Shown: positions 43,515 to 50,879 of the stretch, one piece after another | Numbering within the stretch: position 1 is the first letter of the stretch | Layout of the letters: every line of letters starts with the position of its first letter | DNA from: Carboxylicivirga litoralis | GTDB taxonomy: Bacteria > Bacteroidota > Bacteroidia > Bacteroidales > Marinilabiliaceae | NCBI RefSeq assembly: GCF_025499605.1 | Contig: NZ_JAFMVC010000028.1 | Span: 1-50,879, forward strand | Length of the DNA stretch: 50,879 bases | Direction: 5' to 3' | Notes under the pieces: generated by a model | Told to the model about the DNA's origin: nothing | Databases searched by the model: none | What the model saw: the letters and a program-made list of their open reading frames with translations, nothing else | Made by a program: the position numbers and the translations under genes

Positions 43515-43935
43515 AATATTCGCCAATCCGTCATGCCCTTTGCAGTTCCCACGGTCTTCCTCACGGCAGCTCTCTTTATGTTTCGGGCACATTGTCATCT
43601 CAGCCTGGCGTTCCGCCACTTCGTTGGGCGTAGCGTCACGCTACGTCCGTTCTGCCAATAAACCCTCACCACAACCGCTGCCAGTGTTAGGCTCGCCTGC
43701 TAGTCGCGGCGGGCATCGGGCTGTCGCATTATTTGCACTGGCCTCCGTTCACACTCCGCTTCCCCAGTGCCTGCAGTCGCCTCATCTCATTCGCATTTAC
43801 CCGGCTCATACTTCACCTGGTAACCACTCACTCGCCTCAGCAACTTCGCCACCCCACATAAGGCGCATTCGTTTCCCATTCAACTGATAAACTCCTCAAC
43901 TTTTAAACTTCACTTTAACCAATTCGACACCACCT

Positions 43936-43989
43936 AACCAAGCTGTAAATCATTTCTCTCCTTCAGGGGAGATGCCGTAGGCAGAGGGG
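43936..43989. repeat. Interspersed repeat family, copy d
   Basis: AACCAAGCTGTAAATCAT followed by CTCTCCTTCAGGGGAGATGCC and GTAGGCAGAGGGG, so it joins the AAGCTG module with the hairpin module, as copy a does. Confidence 0.7.
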
Positions 43990-43994
43990 TGTCA

Positions 43995-44058
43995 AACCAA
44001 GCTGCAAATCAACTCACCGCTCAAATCTCATCGCTCACCTCTAATCTCTCATGCCCCT
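43995..44058. repeat. Interspersed repeat family, copy e
   Basis: AACCAAGCTGCAAATCAACTC followed by CTCATCGCTCACCTCTAAT and CTCATGCCCCTT; starts six bases after copy d and parallels copy c over about 60 bases. Confidence 0.65.
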
Positions 44059-44426
44059 TATTTTCCCAACGCACGCTCCATCTTCACTCCACCCACAGCA
44101 AATAATCCGCCAGCCCTCGGCTTGTTCGTTCCGTACCTCCACTACCAAGCTATGCCAGTTTCCGCTTCCTTTGGTCGCTCTCAACCTGCCACCCTTGCTC
44201 CACTCGCAGTCGGCTCGGCCCGCCATTCCACCGCAAACCACCCTCGATACCTCGGGGTTCATTGCGCTTCCATCCCAACGCTAGCCGCAGGCGCTTGGAC
44301 CTACAATTTTAAATCGTGCATTTTTAAAACTAAGACAACATTCATTTGATAACCTTGATTTTATCGTACAAGAGAAATAATGATTAAATTTGAGGTAATA
44401 CACATCCTTTAAGACCTCGATTGTAA

Positions 44427-47400
44427 ATGGCTATTCCTCTAGAAGAACTACGACGTATAATTCGTGCAGAATTAATAGATAAAATACAGTCTGAAATAAA
44501 GCAGCGTTATAAAAGTGGGGAAGCCAGTATGGCCTGGATAGCCGAACTCTTTATTCAAGAATTGCTAAATGTTGTTTTTAAAGGTGATTATCAATTTATA
44601 AACCTCAACCATAAACACCCCAACTATCCGGCAGTTGACTTAGGGGATACAAATAAAGGAGTGGCATGGCAAATAACAGTCACAAATAGTGAAGCGGGAA
44701 TTAAAAAGAAAATTTCAGATACCCTCAAAAGCTTTTATGAAAATTGTGAGAGGGAAAAATTTGCGGAACTCAAAATATATAAGGAGTTACATTTATTTGT
44801 AGCAACCGGATTACCTGATAAACTTGATAGTAAATTTATTCCTAAAAGCGTTCAAACGAAACATGGCGAAGTAGTTGTTGAAAGTTCGTTCTTTAATGAA
44901 ACGCATATCTGGGACTTTAACCGACTTATAAATGAAAAACTAAGAGGAACCAGTACTTCTTTATTGGAAGATGTTGAAAGGGTTGTAAAAAGAATTGCTC
45001 ATCGTCCAGTGCAACCACAATACGTATTTGACAGAGAAATTATTGAAAGGACGGTTTCGATTGGAGATAGATATAGGGAGCCTATAACAAAAGATATTTT
45101 TCCTGATGGCAAAAGGCATATTGCACTACTGGCAAATGCTGCCGAGGGAAAAACTCTTTATATGGACTATCTGGCTAAAAAGTTCTCTCTAAAAGGTGAT
45201 GTATTCTGCATTAGAGCACGCTTGATTAAGTATGCCACATCTATTCTCAACCTGATTGAAAGCGAATGTAAGAACTGGCAGAATTGTTATTACGGACAAA
45301 AACTGATTGTCTTACTTGATGGATTAGATGAGGTGAATAGCATCCAGCTTAGCAGGGTGTTTAAGGAAATTGAAGAGTTTGTTAAGTTATTCCCTCACGT
45401 TCATGTTATCACATCTTGCCGTACAAATGTTTACCCACTTGGCACAAATGGAGATGAGGATGAAAACTTCAGCGCTTCACCTTGTTTTTTGGAGCTTATT
45501 AAAGAAAAAGAACGACAAGACTATATTATAAAGAAGTTAGGCCATAGAGCTGACGCCTTTATTTCAGCCATTAATACCAGTGCTTTTGATAAACTTATTG
45601 AAACACCATTTTTTCTTGTAGAGCTCATCGACTTGTATCAGGAAAACGGCACACTTCCTTCGAATAAAGCGGCTTTAATGGCTGAATTAGTCGAAAGACG
45701 TTTTAAGTATGAACTTAAGAAAATTGATATAAATCAAGCAATTACTAGTAACCGAATTAAGATTGACACCTGCTTAAAGCAACTTGCTTTGGTTATGCTG
45801 ATTAGTGGTACAAACCGAATTAGTGAGATACAGATGCAGCAAATCATAAGTGATGCTGCATTAAGGAAACTGATACAGCGGGTGATGTTGGAACCGATTG
45901 ACAGTAATAAAGGTGATTGGCGATTCTACCACAATAATTTTCTGGAGTATTATGCCGCTTTCAGCTTAATAGAGTCAGATTGGAGTCAAATACATGAAAC
46001 CATTCGAATACCAGGTACGGAAAATCTGCGCCCCAGATGGCTGAATACAGTATCTTTTTTTATAAGTATTGCTCAAGATGAAGCTGACGAGGATGAGTAT
46101 AATAAATTGATTAACTGGCTTGCTGAGTTTAACAAAAATGCCATTGTCAAATTTGAGGTTGAAACCTTAAGTAGTGCGCAGCGCAATGACATATTATTTA
46201 GTCTGCTTGATGAGCACCGAAGAGACAATTTGAGGATTTGGCGTGACGGTTATACTGTTGAAGACTTGGCAAAGTTCATTGAGATAGATAACAATCAAGA
46301 GGCCGTTAACTGTTTAATAACGATATTGAAAGAGGAGAACCTACCTGAGAATTTTATCATTGATATCTTAGACTTATTAAATCAGTTAAAAGAGACAGCG
46401 GATTATAAAGTAGAACTTGTTGAGGTGTATTTAGGGATATACCGACAAAATTACACAAACAACATAGGATATCGGATATTAGCCGGATTGCACCAGTGGC
46501 AAATGTATGATACGGTTATCTTAAAAGAAATTACGAGTGACCATTATGACTTGACTAAAGTAGAAAGTCTGTTTGCATACCTTGATTACATTGGGGATTC
46601 TGATTATCATGACATAACCATGGATTTTATGGAGCGTTCAGTAATTGCATTGTTAGACGAAGATTATGGTACAAGCTTTTATTCTTACCCAAAAGCCTTA
46701 GGTCTTATAAAAACACGAGAACAAATGCTGGCGTTTCTGGATGTTTTAATGGATGTAGGTAAAGAGGAGCGCTACAGTGAGGTGTGGTCAGATAATAATG
46801 TTTGGAACATTATCATTAGTAAAATTGACGATTTAGCACGCATACTACTCCTTCAAGAAGACTATCCGAAGTTCTTGCAATGCATTGATTATATAGGCGG
46901 TAAAATTGCCATTTTCGGCAGAGTTTATGAACCTCTTTCTAAAATAAACCTTTTTACTCATCATCTGGATATTGATTCAGTATTTATAGATTACCTCCAG
47001 CAAGGCGATAAAATGAAACATTATGACGACAGACATTTTATTATTCCGGCTTTGCTTTATACAGAAGACAAGCTCGATGTTTTGTTTAAGTTATATAAGG
47101 AAAACAAAATAAGTCATAGGTGTGCCATCAATTTTTCAAATACGATTTATCGACTGGATAAAGAGAAAGGTATTAGACTTAATGATGCCTTAAAAGCCTA
47201 TTCCGATGATTTTAAACAAGATGAAAACCCCTGGGATAAGCAACGCCAATTAAAAGAGGAGTTGTTCCTTAAGTCTTTGTTGGACAAATCTCTTTTTAAA
47301 AGTCATCTGATAAAAATATTTGAGCTACTTGAAGATACCATTCATTGGGAACACCTTGTGAGTAAAATGTTTTATGAAGATGGACCGCTAGGGCCAGAAA

Positions 47401-48638
47401 TTGATATTGCATTAGATTTATTGCAGGAGCTTGTCCCTAAAGATGGTTCTCTGACTAAAAGTGAAATATGGAAATGGTTTGAAAATGATGATAAATGGGA
47501 GTGGTTTGTTGTAGTTCAATACACACGGCTAAGTTACAACTCAATAATTCCTTCAGATAATCTTCAATGGATTAGGAACTGGTGTACTTCTGTTGAGCAG
47601 AAATCTTTAATTGATTGGTCGAAGCTTGATATTATAAATACTTATTTATGTAGAAATTATATAACCTTGTTGCTTGCCAGCGACTCGAAGCCTTCAGATG
47701 AGACCTGTATCAAACTTGTTCGTTACATTGGTTACTACAGTTCCATAAATCATAGGAGAAAAAACAAAGAACTAACTTTACTTTCCTGGTTGCAGAGTAA
47801 GATTGGTGATAAAGTAGTGCAAAAGGAAGTTATCAGGTTGTTAGAGGAAGGCATTAAAGACAGTGTTAGTTTACAAGAGCTACTATCATATGCCGAATCT
47901 AAAAAACTAAAAACCTTAAGAAATGCTTTGGTTGACTATTGTATTAACCCAGCAGTGGAATATTACTTACGTAATCGAGCATTCGATATATACGTAAAAT
48001 TTGGAGGTGGCTATGTGCCTGTTTTCGAACAATACCCTGCTCTTATCGAGAAGGAGCATCAGGTGAATTGGCACATGATAAACCTGATTTCGAAACACAA
48101 CATTGACGCTATTACGAGTTGGTTAGACGAAAAATGGGAATTGCTTCAGATAAATGTTAGCAGAGCGGCCATCCAATACCTCAAAAAAGACCCGGAAAAA
48201 GGAATGGATATTTACTTAACGGCCCTGATGGATAGGCAAGAGCCATTGAGTGATATTTTTTATGAGCATGGCAATTTCATAAAAAGCATTGAGGTCAATA
48301 ACTGTGATAGCGAACAATTGAAACATTTCTTATTAAAGATTTTAACCATCTATGCCGGCAAGGATTTCAATTATGGAGAAAGAGATGAAACGATTATGTG
48401 TTCTTTTAATCAGTTAGTAGAACTCTTTAAACTGAATCCAGAAAATGCCTTTATGGATGATATCTCCAAACATATTGATTTCTTGAGGGACTCAGAGCAC
48501 AATGATACTCCCTTTGGCAATATTTTATATTGGCATAAAGATTTTGAAAGACAATGTTTCGAATTCATAGACCAGGGAACAAGTTTTAAGAAAGCACTGA
48601 AAGAGGTTAAAGGATTGGTTCCAGAATTGTTCGTTTAA
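44427..48638 (+). CDS. SMEK-like/NACHT STAND NTPase, probable antiphage protein
   Basis: The 1403-residue cytoplasmic protein has no signal peptide. Residues 1-180 resemble the SMEK-type effector domain of prokaryotic conflict systems (YPAVDLGDTNKGVAWQITV, with Asp71, Asp74 and Gln82 as the PD-(D/E)XK-like positions). A NACHT NTPase follows: degenerate Walker A ANAAEGKT (236-243; first Gly replaced by Ala), Walker B LIVLLDGLDE (293-302), sensor VITSCRTN and a winged-helix part ending in WRFYHNNFLEYYAAF, which is the usual NACHT end motif. The remaining 830 residues are helical repeats without a known family, probably the sensor. Effector-NACHT-repeat order is that of bacterial NLR-like antiphage proteins. 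It stands alone between a repeat block and phage-like genes, a typical defence position. Confidence 0.75.
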   Translation: MAIPLEELRRIIRAELIDKIQSEIKQRYKSGEASMAWIAELFIQELLNVVFKGDYQFINLNHKHPNYPAVDLGDTNKGVAWQITVTNSEAGIKKKISDTLKSFYENCEREKFAELKIYKELHLFVATGLPDKLDSKFIPKSVQTKHGEVVVESSFFNETHIWDFNRLINEKLRGTSTSLLEDVERVVKRIAHRPVQPQYVFDREIIERTVSIGDRYREPITKDIFPDGKRHIALLANAAEGKTLYMDYLAKKFSLKGDVFCIRARLIKYATSILNLIESECKNWQNCYYGQKLIVLLDGLDEVNSIQLSRVFKEIEEFVKLFPHVHVITSCRTNVYPLGTNGDEDENFSASPCFLELIKEKERQDYIIKKLGHRADAFISAINTSAFDKLIETPFFLVELIDLYQENGTLPSNKAALMAELVERRFKYELKKIDINQAITSNRIKIDTCLKQLALVMLISGTNRISEIQMQQIISDAALRKLIQRVMLEPIDSNKGDWRFYHNNFLEYYAAFSLIESDWSQIHETIRIPGTENLRPRWLNTVSFFISIAQDEADEDEYNKLINWLAEFNKNAIVKFEVETLSSAQRNDILFSLLDEHRRDNLRIWRDGYTVEDLAKFIEIDNNQEAVNCLITILKEENLPENFIIDILDLLNQLKETADYKVELVEVYLGIYRQNYTNNIGYRILAGLHQWQMYDTVILKEITSDHYDLTKVESLFAYLDYIGDSDYHDITMDFMERSVIALLDEDYGTSFYSYPKALGLIKTREQMLAFLDVLMDVGKEERYSEVWSDNNVWNIIISKIDDLARILLLQEDYPKFLQCIDYIGGKIAIFGRVYEPLSKINLFTHHLDIDSVFIDYLQQGDKMKHYDDRHFIIPALLYTEDKLDVLFKLYKENKISHRCAINFSNTIYRLDKEKGIRLNDALKAYSDDFKQDENPWDKQRQLKEELFLKSLLDKSLFKSHLIKIFELLEDTIHWEHLVSKMFYEDGPLGPEIDIALDLLQELVPKDGSLTKSEIWKWFENDDKWEWFVVVQYTRLSYNSIIPSDNLQWIRNWCTSVEQKSLIDWSKLDIINTYLCRNYITLLLASDSKPSDETCIKLVRYIGYYSSINHRRKNKELTLLSWLQSKIGDKVVQKEVIRLLEEGIKDSVSLQELLSYAESKKLKTLRNALVDYCINPAVEYYLRNRAFDIYVKFGGGYVPVFEQYPALIEKEHQVNWHMINLISKHNIDAITSWLDEKWELLQINVSRAAIQYLKKDPEKGMDIYLTALMDRQEPLSDIFYEHGNFIKSIEVNNCDSEQLKHFLLKILTIYAGKDFNYGERDETIMCSFNQLVELFKLNPENAFMDDISKHIDFLRDSEHNDTPFGNILYWHKDFERQCFEFIDQGTSFKKALKEVKGLVPELFV

Positions 48639-48672
48639 ATTAATCAAGGCGTGTAACCTCAGGTATATCCCA

Positions 48673-48802
48673 CCTTCAAATCCTTAAACAAAGGTCTTCC
48701 AGCCTGCCAAATAGTAAAGGTCAAGCCCTCCGGGTTCGGGCTACGCCCTCAACCTTGACTTTATTTGCTAGGCTGTAAAAAAGGTGGTTTAAGGGTTTAA
48801 GG
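48673..48802. repeat. Long imperfect inverted repeat (about 50-base arms)
   Basis: The arm 48673-48725 pairs imperfectly with 48753-48802: CCTTAAAC, CAGCCT, CAAATA and GTCAAG recur in inverse order, around a GC-rich centre CCCTCCGGGTTCGGGCTACG. It lies between the convergent NACHT and DUF5675 genes, so it may end both transcripts; its size and mismatches also fit a MITE-like or attC-like element. Confidence 0.65.
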
Positions 48803-48819
48803 CTAGATGTATTCCAGTA

Positions 48820-49281
48820 TTAATTAATATCACAGACTTGCAGATAGACTGAGTCATCATTAATCAAAGCATCCCTCACAACAGCATAAATCCGATTATA
48901 CGCCACCGTACTACTCCCGATAAAACCATCCTTCACCTGGTTATTATTGACACTATCCCCAACCAATAAACAACCGGCTGTATCGTCATCGTCATTGCCT
49001 TTATGAATCAGAATATCCGTAAAGCCTGGCACATCCATTATCTGCAGCATCCCTTGATGAAAATCCGCACCATATTTCCTCAGGTACCGCCAATGATGCC
49101 CACCAAAAGTTCGCAACACAACCCGGTACCGGCCAGCAGGAATTCGCGCTTCACCCATTACCTTAACCATCCGGTACTCATCCTCCAGCGTATAACAAGC
49201 AAACACCCCATCAATAAACAACAAGCCCAAAGTACTCTCCTCTGAACTACTATATCTCACAACTTTTAATTCCATAGCCAT
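48820..49281 (-). CDS. DUF5675 family protein, phage-associated
   Basis: The 153-residue product begins MELKVVRYSSSEESTLGLLFIDGVFACYTLEDE, the family pattern of DUF5675. It contains IPAGRY and ILIHKGNDDDDTAGCLLVG with His93 and Cys104, an arrangement like the His…Gly-Cys site of YkuD-type L,D-transpeptidases, so a peptidoglycan-related thiol enzyme is possible. No signal peptide. These proteins occur with holins in Bacteroidota prophages and phage-like loci, as here, where a 3TM holin gene lies upstream on the same strand. Function in lysis or wall remodelling is inferred. Confidence 0.75.
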   Translation of the reverse strand: MAMELKVVRYSSSEESTLGLLFIDGVFACYTLEDEYRMVKVMGEARIPAGRYRVVLRTFGGHHWRYLRKYGADFHQGMLQIMDVPGFTDILIHKGNDDDDTAGCLLVGDSVNNNQVKDGFIGSSTVAYNRIYAVVRDALINDDSVYLQVCDIN

Positions 49282-49292
49282 TTTTTTAAATC

Positions 49293-49345
49293 ATCATGCA
49301 AATCAATTCTCCCCTTGGGGAGATGCCGAGAGGCAGTGGGGGAAC
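49293..49345. repeat. Interspersed repeat family, copy g (hairpin module)
   Basis: TGCAAATCAATTCTCCCC, then TTGGGGAGATGCCGAGAGGCAGTGGGGG. It fills the gap between the DUF5675 and holin genes. Confidence 0.65.
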
Positions 49346-49368
49346 CAACGACCTATAGACCTAATAGC

Positions 49369-49848
49369 CTATTTGCCTTTATTCATCATTTCACTCACCA
49401 ACGGCGCCACATTCTTCACCGCCCGTTCACCAAACAAGAACCCCAACACTAGAAAATTAATAATCCAGAAAGCCGATTCCAGCTTCTCATGCCCCTTCAA
49501 CGACCAGTTACCCGCAAATACCATATAATCCATGTACGCCACAAAATAGCCCCACAATGGCCGCTGAGCACCGCGCATAAAGAGCACCAACTTACCCAGC
49601 CAACCCGATTGGTGCAGGTCCTTAGCCGTGCCCTCCAAGTCTTTTATACGCTGATTAAATTCATGCTCCGCCTCCAGCGATAGTCTCACAGCCTCCACCT
49701 CATGCCTGTGCTGCAATTCCAATAGCTCCGTCTTTATTTGCCGCTTCTCAGCCCCGGTCGTCACAAATCGGTCGATGAGCTCCCCCACATCCTTAAAAAC
49801 ACTATTTCCCAACAAAGCCGTCACCTTCTCTAAAAATTTCATATCCAA
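49369..49848 (-). CDS. 3TM-type holin-like membrane protein
   Basis: The 159-residue product has a helical, charged N-terminal half with coiled-coil character (about 33-78; ELLELQHRHEVEAVRLSLEAE) and hydrophobic segments at about 83-91, 98-113 and 126-141. The motif RGAQRPLWGYFVAYM and the end FLFGERAVKNVAPL match the GTA/phage 3TM holin family, where the RP and the GxRxxxK region are conserved. Holins let endolysins or other enzymes pass the inner membrane. It lies in one row on the minus strand with the DUF5675 gene and a small membrane protein. Confidence 0.7.
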   Translation of the reverse strand: MDMKFLEKVTALLGNSVFKDVGELIDRFVTTGAEKRQIKTELLELQHRHEVEAVRLSLEAEHEFNQRIKDLEGTAKDLHQSGWLGKLVLFMRGAQRPLWGYFVAYMDYMVFAGNWSLKGHEKLESAFWIINFLVLGFLFGERAVKNVAPLVSEMMNKGK

Positions 49849-49870
49849 TTCATTTTTAAAATTATACTAT

Positions 49871-49945
49871 TCAATTCTCCCCTCGGCGGTCATCGAGCGG
49901 AGTCGAGATGGAGATGCCGGAGGCAGAGGGGGTATTAGCTCAATT
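49871..49945. repeat. Interspersed repeat family, copy h, with internal insertion
   Basis: TCAATTCTCCCCTCGG is interrupted by CGGTCATCGAGCGGAGTCGA and then continues GAGATGCCGGAGGCAGAGGG. The insert is a second repeat type (GAGCGGAGTCGA), related to that inside the DnaD-like gene. It fills the gap after the small membrane-protein gene. Confidence 0.65.
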
Positions 49946-49951
49946 CGCAAT

Positions 49952-49990
49952 CAAAAAAAGAGCTCTTGAATCCAACAATCCAAGAGCCCT
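49952..49990 (-). terminator. Rho-independent terminator of the small membrane-protein gene
   Basis: Read on the minus strand, GCTCTTG…CAAGAGC with a 12-14-base loop is followed by TCTTTTTTT. It lies about 120 bases downstream of the stop of the 64-residue membrane protein and would stop transcription before the holin gene. Confidence 0.75.
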
Positions 49991-50108
49991 CCAACACACA
50001 CTTCATCAACGACCGTTGTCGCCAAAACCAACCTGTCCTGAATTCGAGAATCTTGATTTTGTTATCAAAATCTTAGATGAATTTAATCGGGAAACCTAAT
50101 CGATAAAA

Positions 50109-50303
50109 CTATGAGTCTTTCTTCGAATGATTCTTTAAAAAATACTTCAGCAGCCACGACACCCCAAAACTCACCATCGTTCCTAGTATCGTATAAAACA
50201 CCGTCTCCACAACACCCTCAAACGTTATCCCATTCAACACACTAATCAGCGTACCGCCCAGGAAACCAACCTTACCACTACCATTCAATGAAGCCTCACT
50301 CAT
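50109..50303 (-). CDS. Small two-helix membrane protein (holin-like or tail-associated)
   Basis: The 64-residue product has a Gly/Ser-rich start and a hydrophobic segment from about residue 32 to 55 (VETVFYTILGTMVSFGVSWLL), perhaps with a second weaker one before it (FLGGTLISVLNGI), and a basic tail (KYFLKNHSKKDS). Size and charge distribution suit a small phage holin. No family recognised; the call rests on position between a holin gene and the conserved unknown gene. Confidence 0.5.
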   Translation of the reverse strand: MSEASLNGSGKVGFLGGTLISVLNGITFEGVVETVFYTILGTMVSFGVSWLLKYFLKNHSKKDS

Positions 50304-50317
50304 ATTAAGTCTTTTTT

Positions 50318-50390
50318 AAGCCAAGCTGCAATTCAACTCACTTGTCATCGCTCCCGCGATAACTATCGCGGTCTCATCTCTATAAGGTGG
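50318..50390. repeat. Interspersed repeat family, copy i
   Basis: AAGCCAAGCTGCAATTCAACTC, then CTTGTCATCGCTC, then the perfect hairpin CCGCGATA-AC-TATCGCGG (50354-50371). A related CCGGATAACTATCGG lies at 1829-1843. It fills the gap before the last gene. Confidence 0.6.
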
Positions 50391-50879
50391 TTACACCTTA
50401 TCCACCTCCACAATAGCCATTGGATTATGCGTTTTCGTCTGAATCGGATACATATGCCCATTCACCTCCTGATGGTACTCTACGCCAACAACAACAAATA
50501 CCGGATGAGGTGAATCAGCAGAAATGGCACTATCCAGATTGATAGCGGCCTGCTCCAATGCAGATAATTCCACATCTGCACTATCTTTCACATCCACTTC
50601 GTAGCTCTGGTTGCCAAAGTCAACCGCAGCTGTTGCCAGGATAAAACGAACATGCGTAGCGCCTTCCACCTGAGGAATCTCTTCACTCGGATTAAAAGCA
50701 TCAATAGCCACTTGTGTAGTACCTGCAGCACGGTCAAATGCAATCGTGTGGCTCAATTTTAAAATCGATTCTAATGGAGCCGCCGCATTTAACTCAAAAC
50801 CTTTCAGTAAGGTCAAATCACCATCCAACACATTACGCTCACCGCGTCGGTTGGTCGTATCCGCCTGGATAGCTTTCAG
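50391..50879 (-). CDS. Conserved Bacteroidota protein of unknown function, 5' end outside the window
   Basis: The frame is open to the right edge of the window, so the GTG at 50831 is not the real start; the visible part has 162 codons and begins LKAIQADTTNRRGERNVLDGDLTLLKGFELN. The rest is a predicted beta-rich domain with ATHVRFILATAAVDF and a closing YHQEVNGHMYPIQTKTHNPMAIVEV. I recall similar hypothetical proteins in many Bacteroidota, often near DUF5675 and holin-like genes, but no function. It is probably the first visible gene of the phage-like row on the minus strand. No signal can be judged because the N terminus is missing. Confidence 0.6.
   Translation of the reverse strand: MKAIQADTTNRRGERNVLDGDLTLLKGFELNAAAPLESILKLSHTIAFDRAAGTTQVAIDAFNPSEEIPQVEGATHVRFILATAAVDFGNQSYEVDVKDSADVELSALEQAAINLDSAISADSPHPVFVVVGVEYHQEVNGHMYPIQTKTHNPMAIVEVDKV

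Larger units (their letters stand above)
43251..44340. other. C-rich, gene-free, repeat-laden block
   Basis: About 1.1 kb with marked C over G on the plus strand and higher GC than its neighbours. Frames of 60-115 codons occur but have low-complexity, Ser/Pro/Arg-rich translations without start context, so I do not call genes. It holds repeat copies c, d and e, two of which are followed by GC-rich inserts of about 430 and 250 bases that differ from each other. Small hairpins are present (for example CGTAGCGT-C-ACGCTACG, 43629-43645). A structured RNA read from the minus strand or an array of cassette-like units is possible. Confidence 0.5.

Noticed and set aside
43540-43887. 115-codon frame in the C-rich block
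   Set aside because: The translation is Ser/Pro/His/Arg-rich and low in complexity, as expected from C-rich repeat DNA; no start context or recognisable domain.
44041-44349. Overlapping frames of 73-77 codons on both strands
   Set aside because: All three overlap one another in the C-rich block, and none has a domain, signal or plausible codon use.
49908-50099. 63-codon plus-strand frame between holin genes
   Set aside because: It begins in repeat copy h and runs through a minus-strand terminator; most likely non-coding.

Overview
The window looks like chromosomal DNA of a marine, polysaccharide-degrading Bacteroidota, most likely of the Marinilabiliales/Cytophaga type. This rests on a SusC/SusD pair, a hybrid two-component regulator with AraC output, three proteins with type IX secretion C-terminal domains, many lipoproteins and several formylglycine sulfatases. 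It is mostly AT-rich and has no rRNA, tRNA or CRISPR array that I can see.

Layout. (1) 1-86 is the end of an IS21-type insertion sequence, with four tandem TGGTCA repeats. It lies against a gene (up to 1166) that has no usable start codon. (2) 1367-3421 (+) is a small replication-type module of a mobile element: an excisionase-like HTH protein, a winged-helix/DnaD-like replication protein and a DnaC/IstB-like AAA+ ATPase. (3) 3572-42982 is one large polysaccharide utilization locus (PUL). It holds secreted binding modules, three putative clan GH-A enzymes, an SGNH esterase, sulfatases, a sialate O-acetylesterase-like enzyme, a GH49-like beta-helix enzyme, the hybrid regulator (minus strand), SusC, SusD, a third surface lipoprotein, GH31, GH27, GH3, two more sulfatases, a second SGNH protein, GH29 and a minus-strand GH140-like enzyme. 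(4) 42983-44426 has no gene. It begins AT-rich with a perfect 17-bp inverted repeat, then becomes a C-rich, repeat-laden block. (5) 44427-48638 is a 1403-residue SMEK-like/NACHT NTPase, a probable single-gene antiphage protein. (6) 48820-50879 (minus strand) is a phage-like module: a DUF5675 protein, a 3TM-type holin, a small membrane protein and the end of a conserved unknown protein.

How it fits together. The PUL would bind a complex oligosaccharide at the cell surface (SusD, the third lipoprotein, Ig-like and CBM-like modules), cut it with T9SS-secreted and lipoprotein endo-enzymes, import it through SusC, and strip it with sulfatases, esterases and exo-glycosidases of alpha-galactose, fucose and beta-xylose/glucose type. 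The hybrid regulator would sense a breakdown product. The enzyme set points to a sulfated, acylated, branched galactose/fucose-containing heteropolysaccharide, probably algal, but the backbone cannot be named from sequence.

The most striking large-scale pattern is that one short interspersed repeat family (core AAGCTGTAAATCA..CTC and/or a GGGGAGATGCCG-GAGGCAGAGG hairpin) occurs at 1.7-2.8 kb and 43.4-50.4 kb, on both sides of the PUL, but I saw no copy inside it. It sits in the gaps between the replication-type and phage-like genes. This suggests that the PUL, and perhaps the NACHT gene, is cargo between two halves of one mobile element, or an island inserted into a repeat-rich locus.
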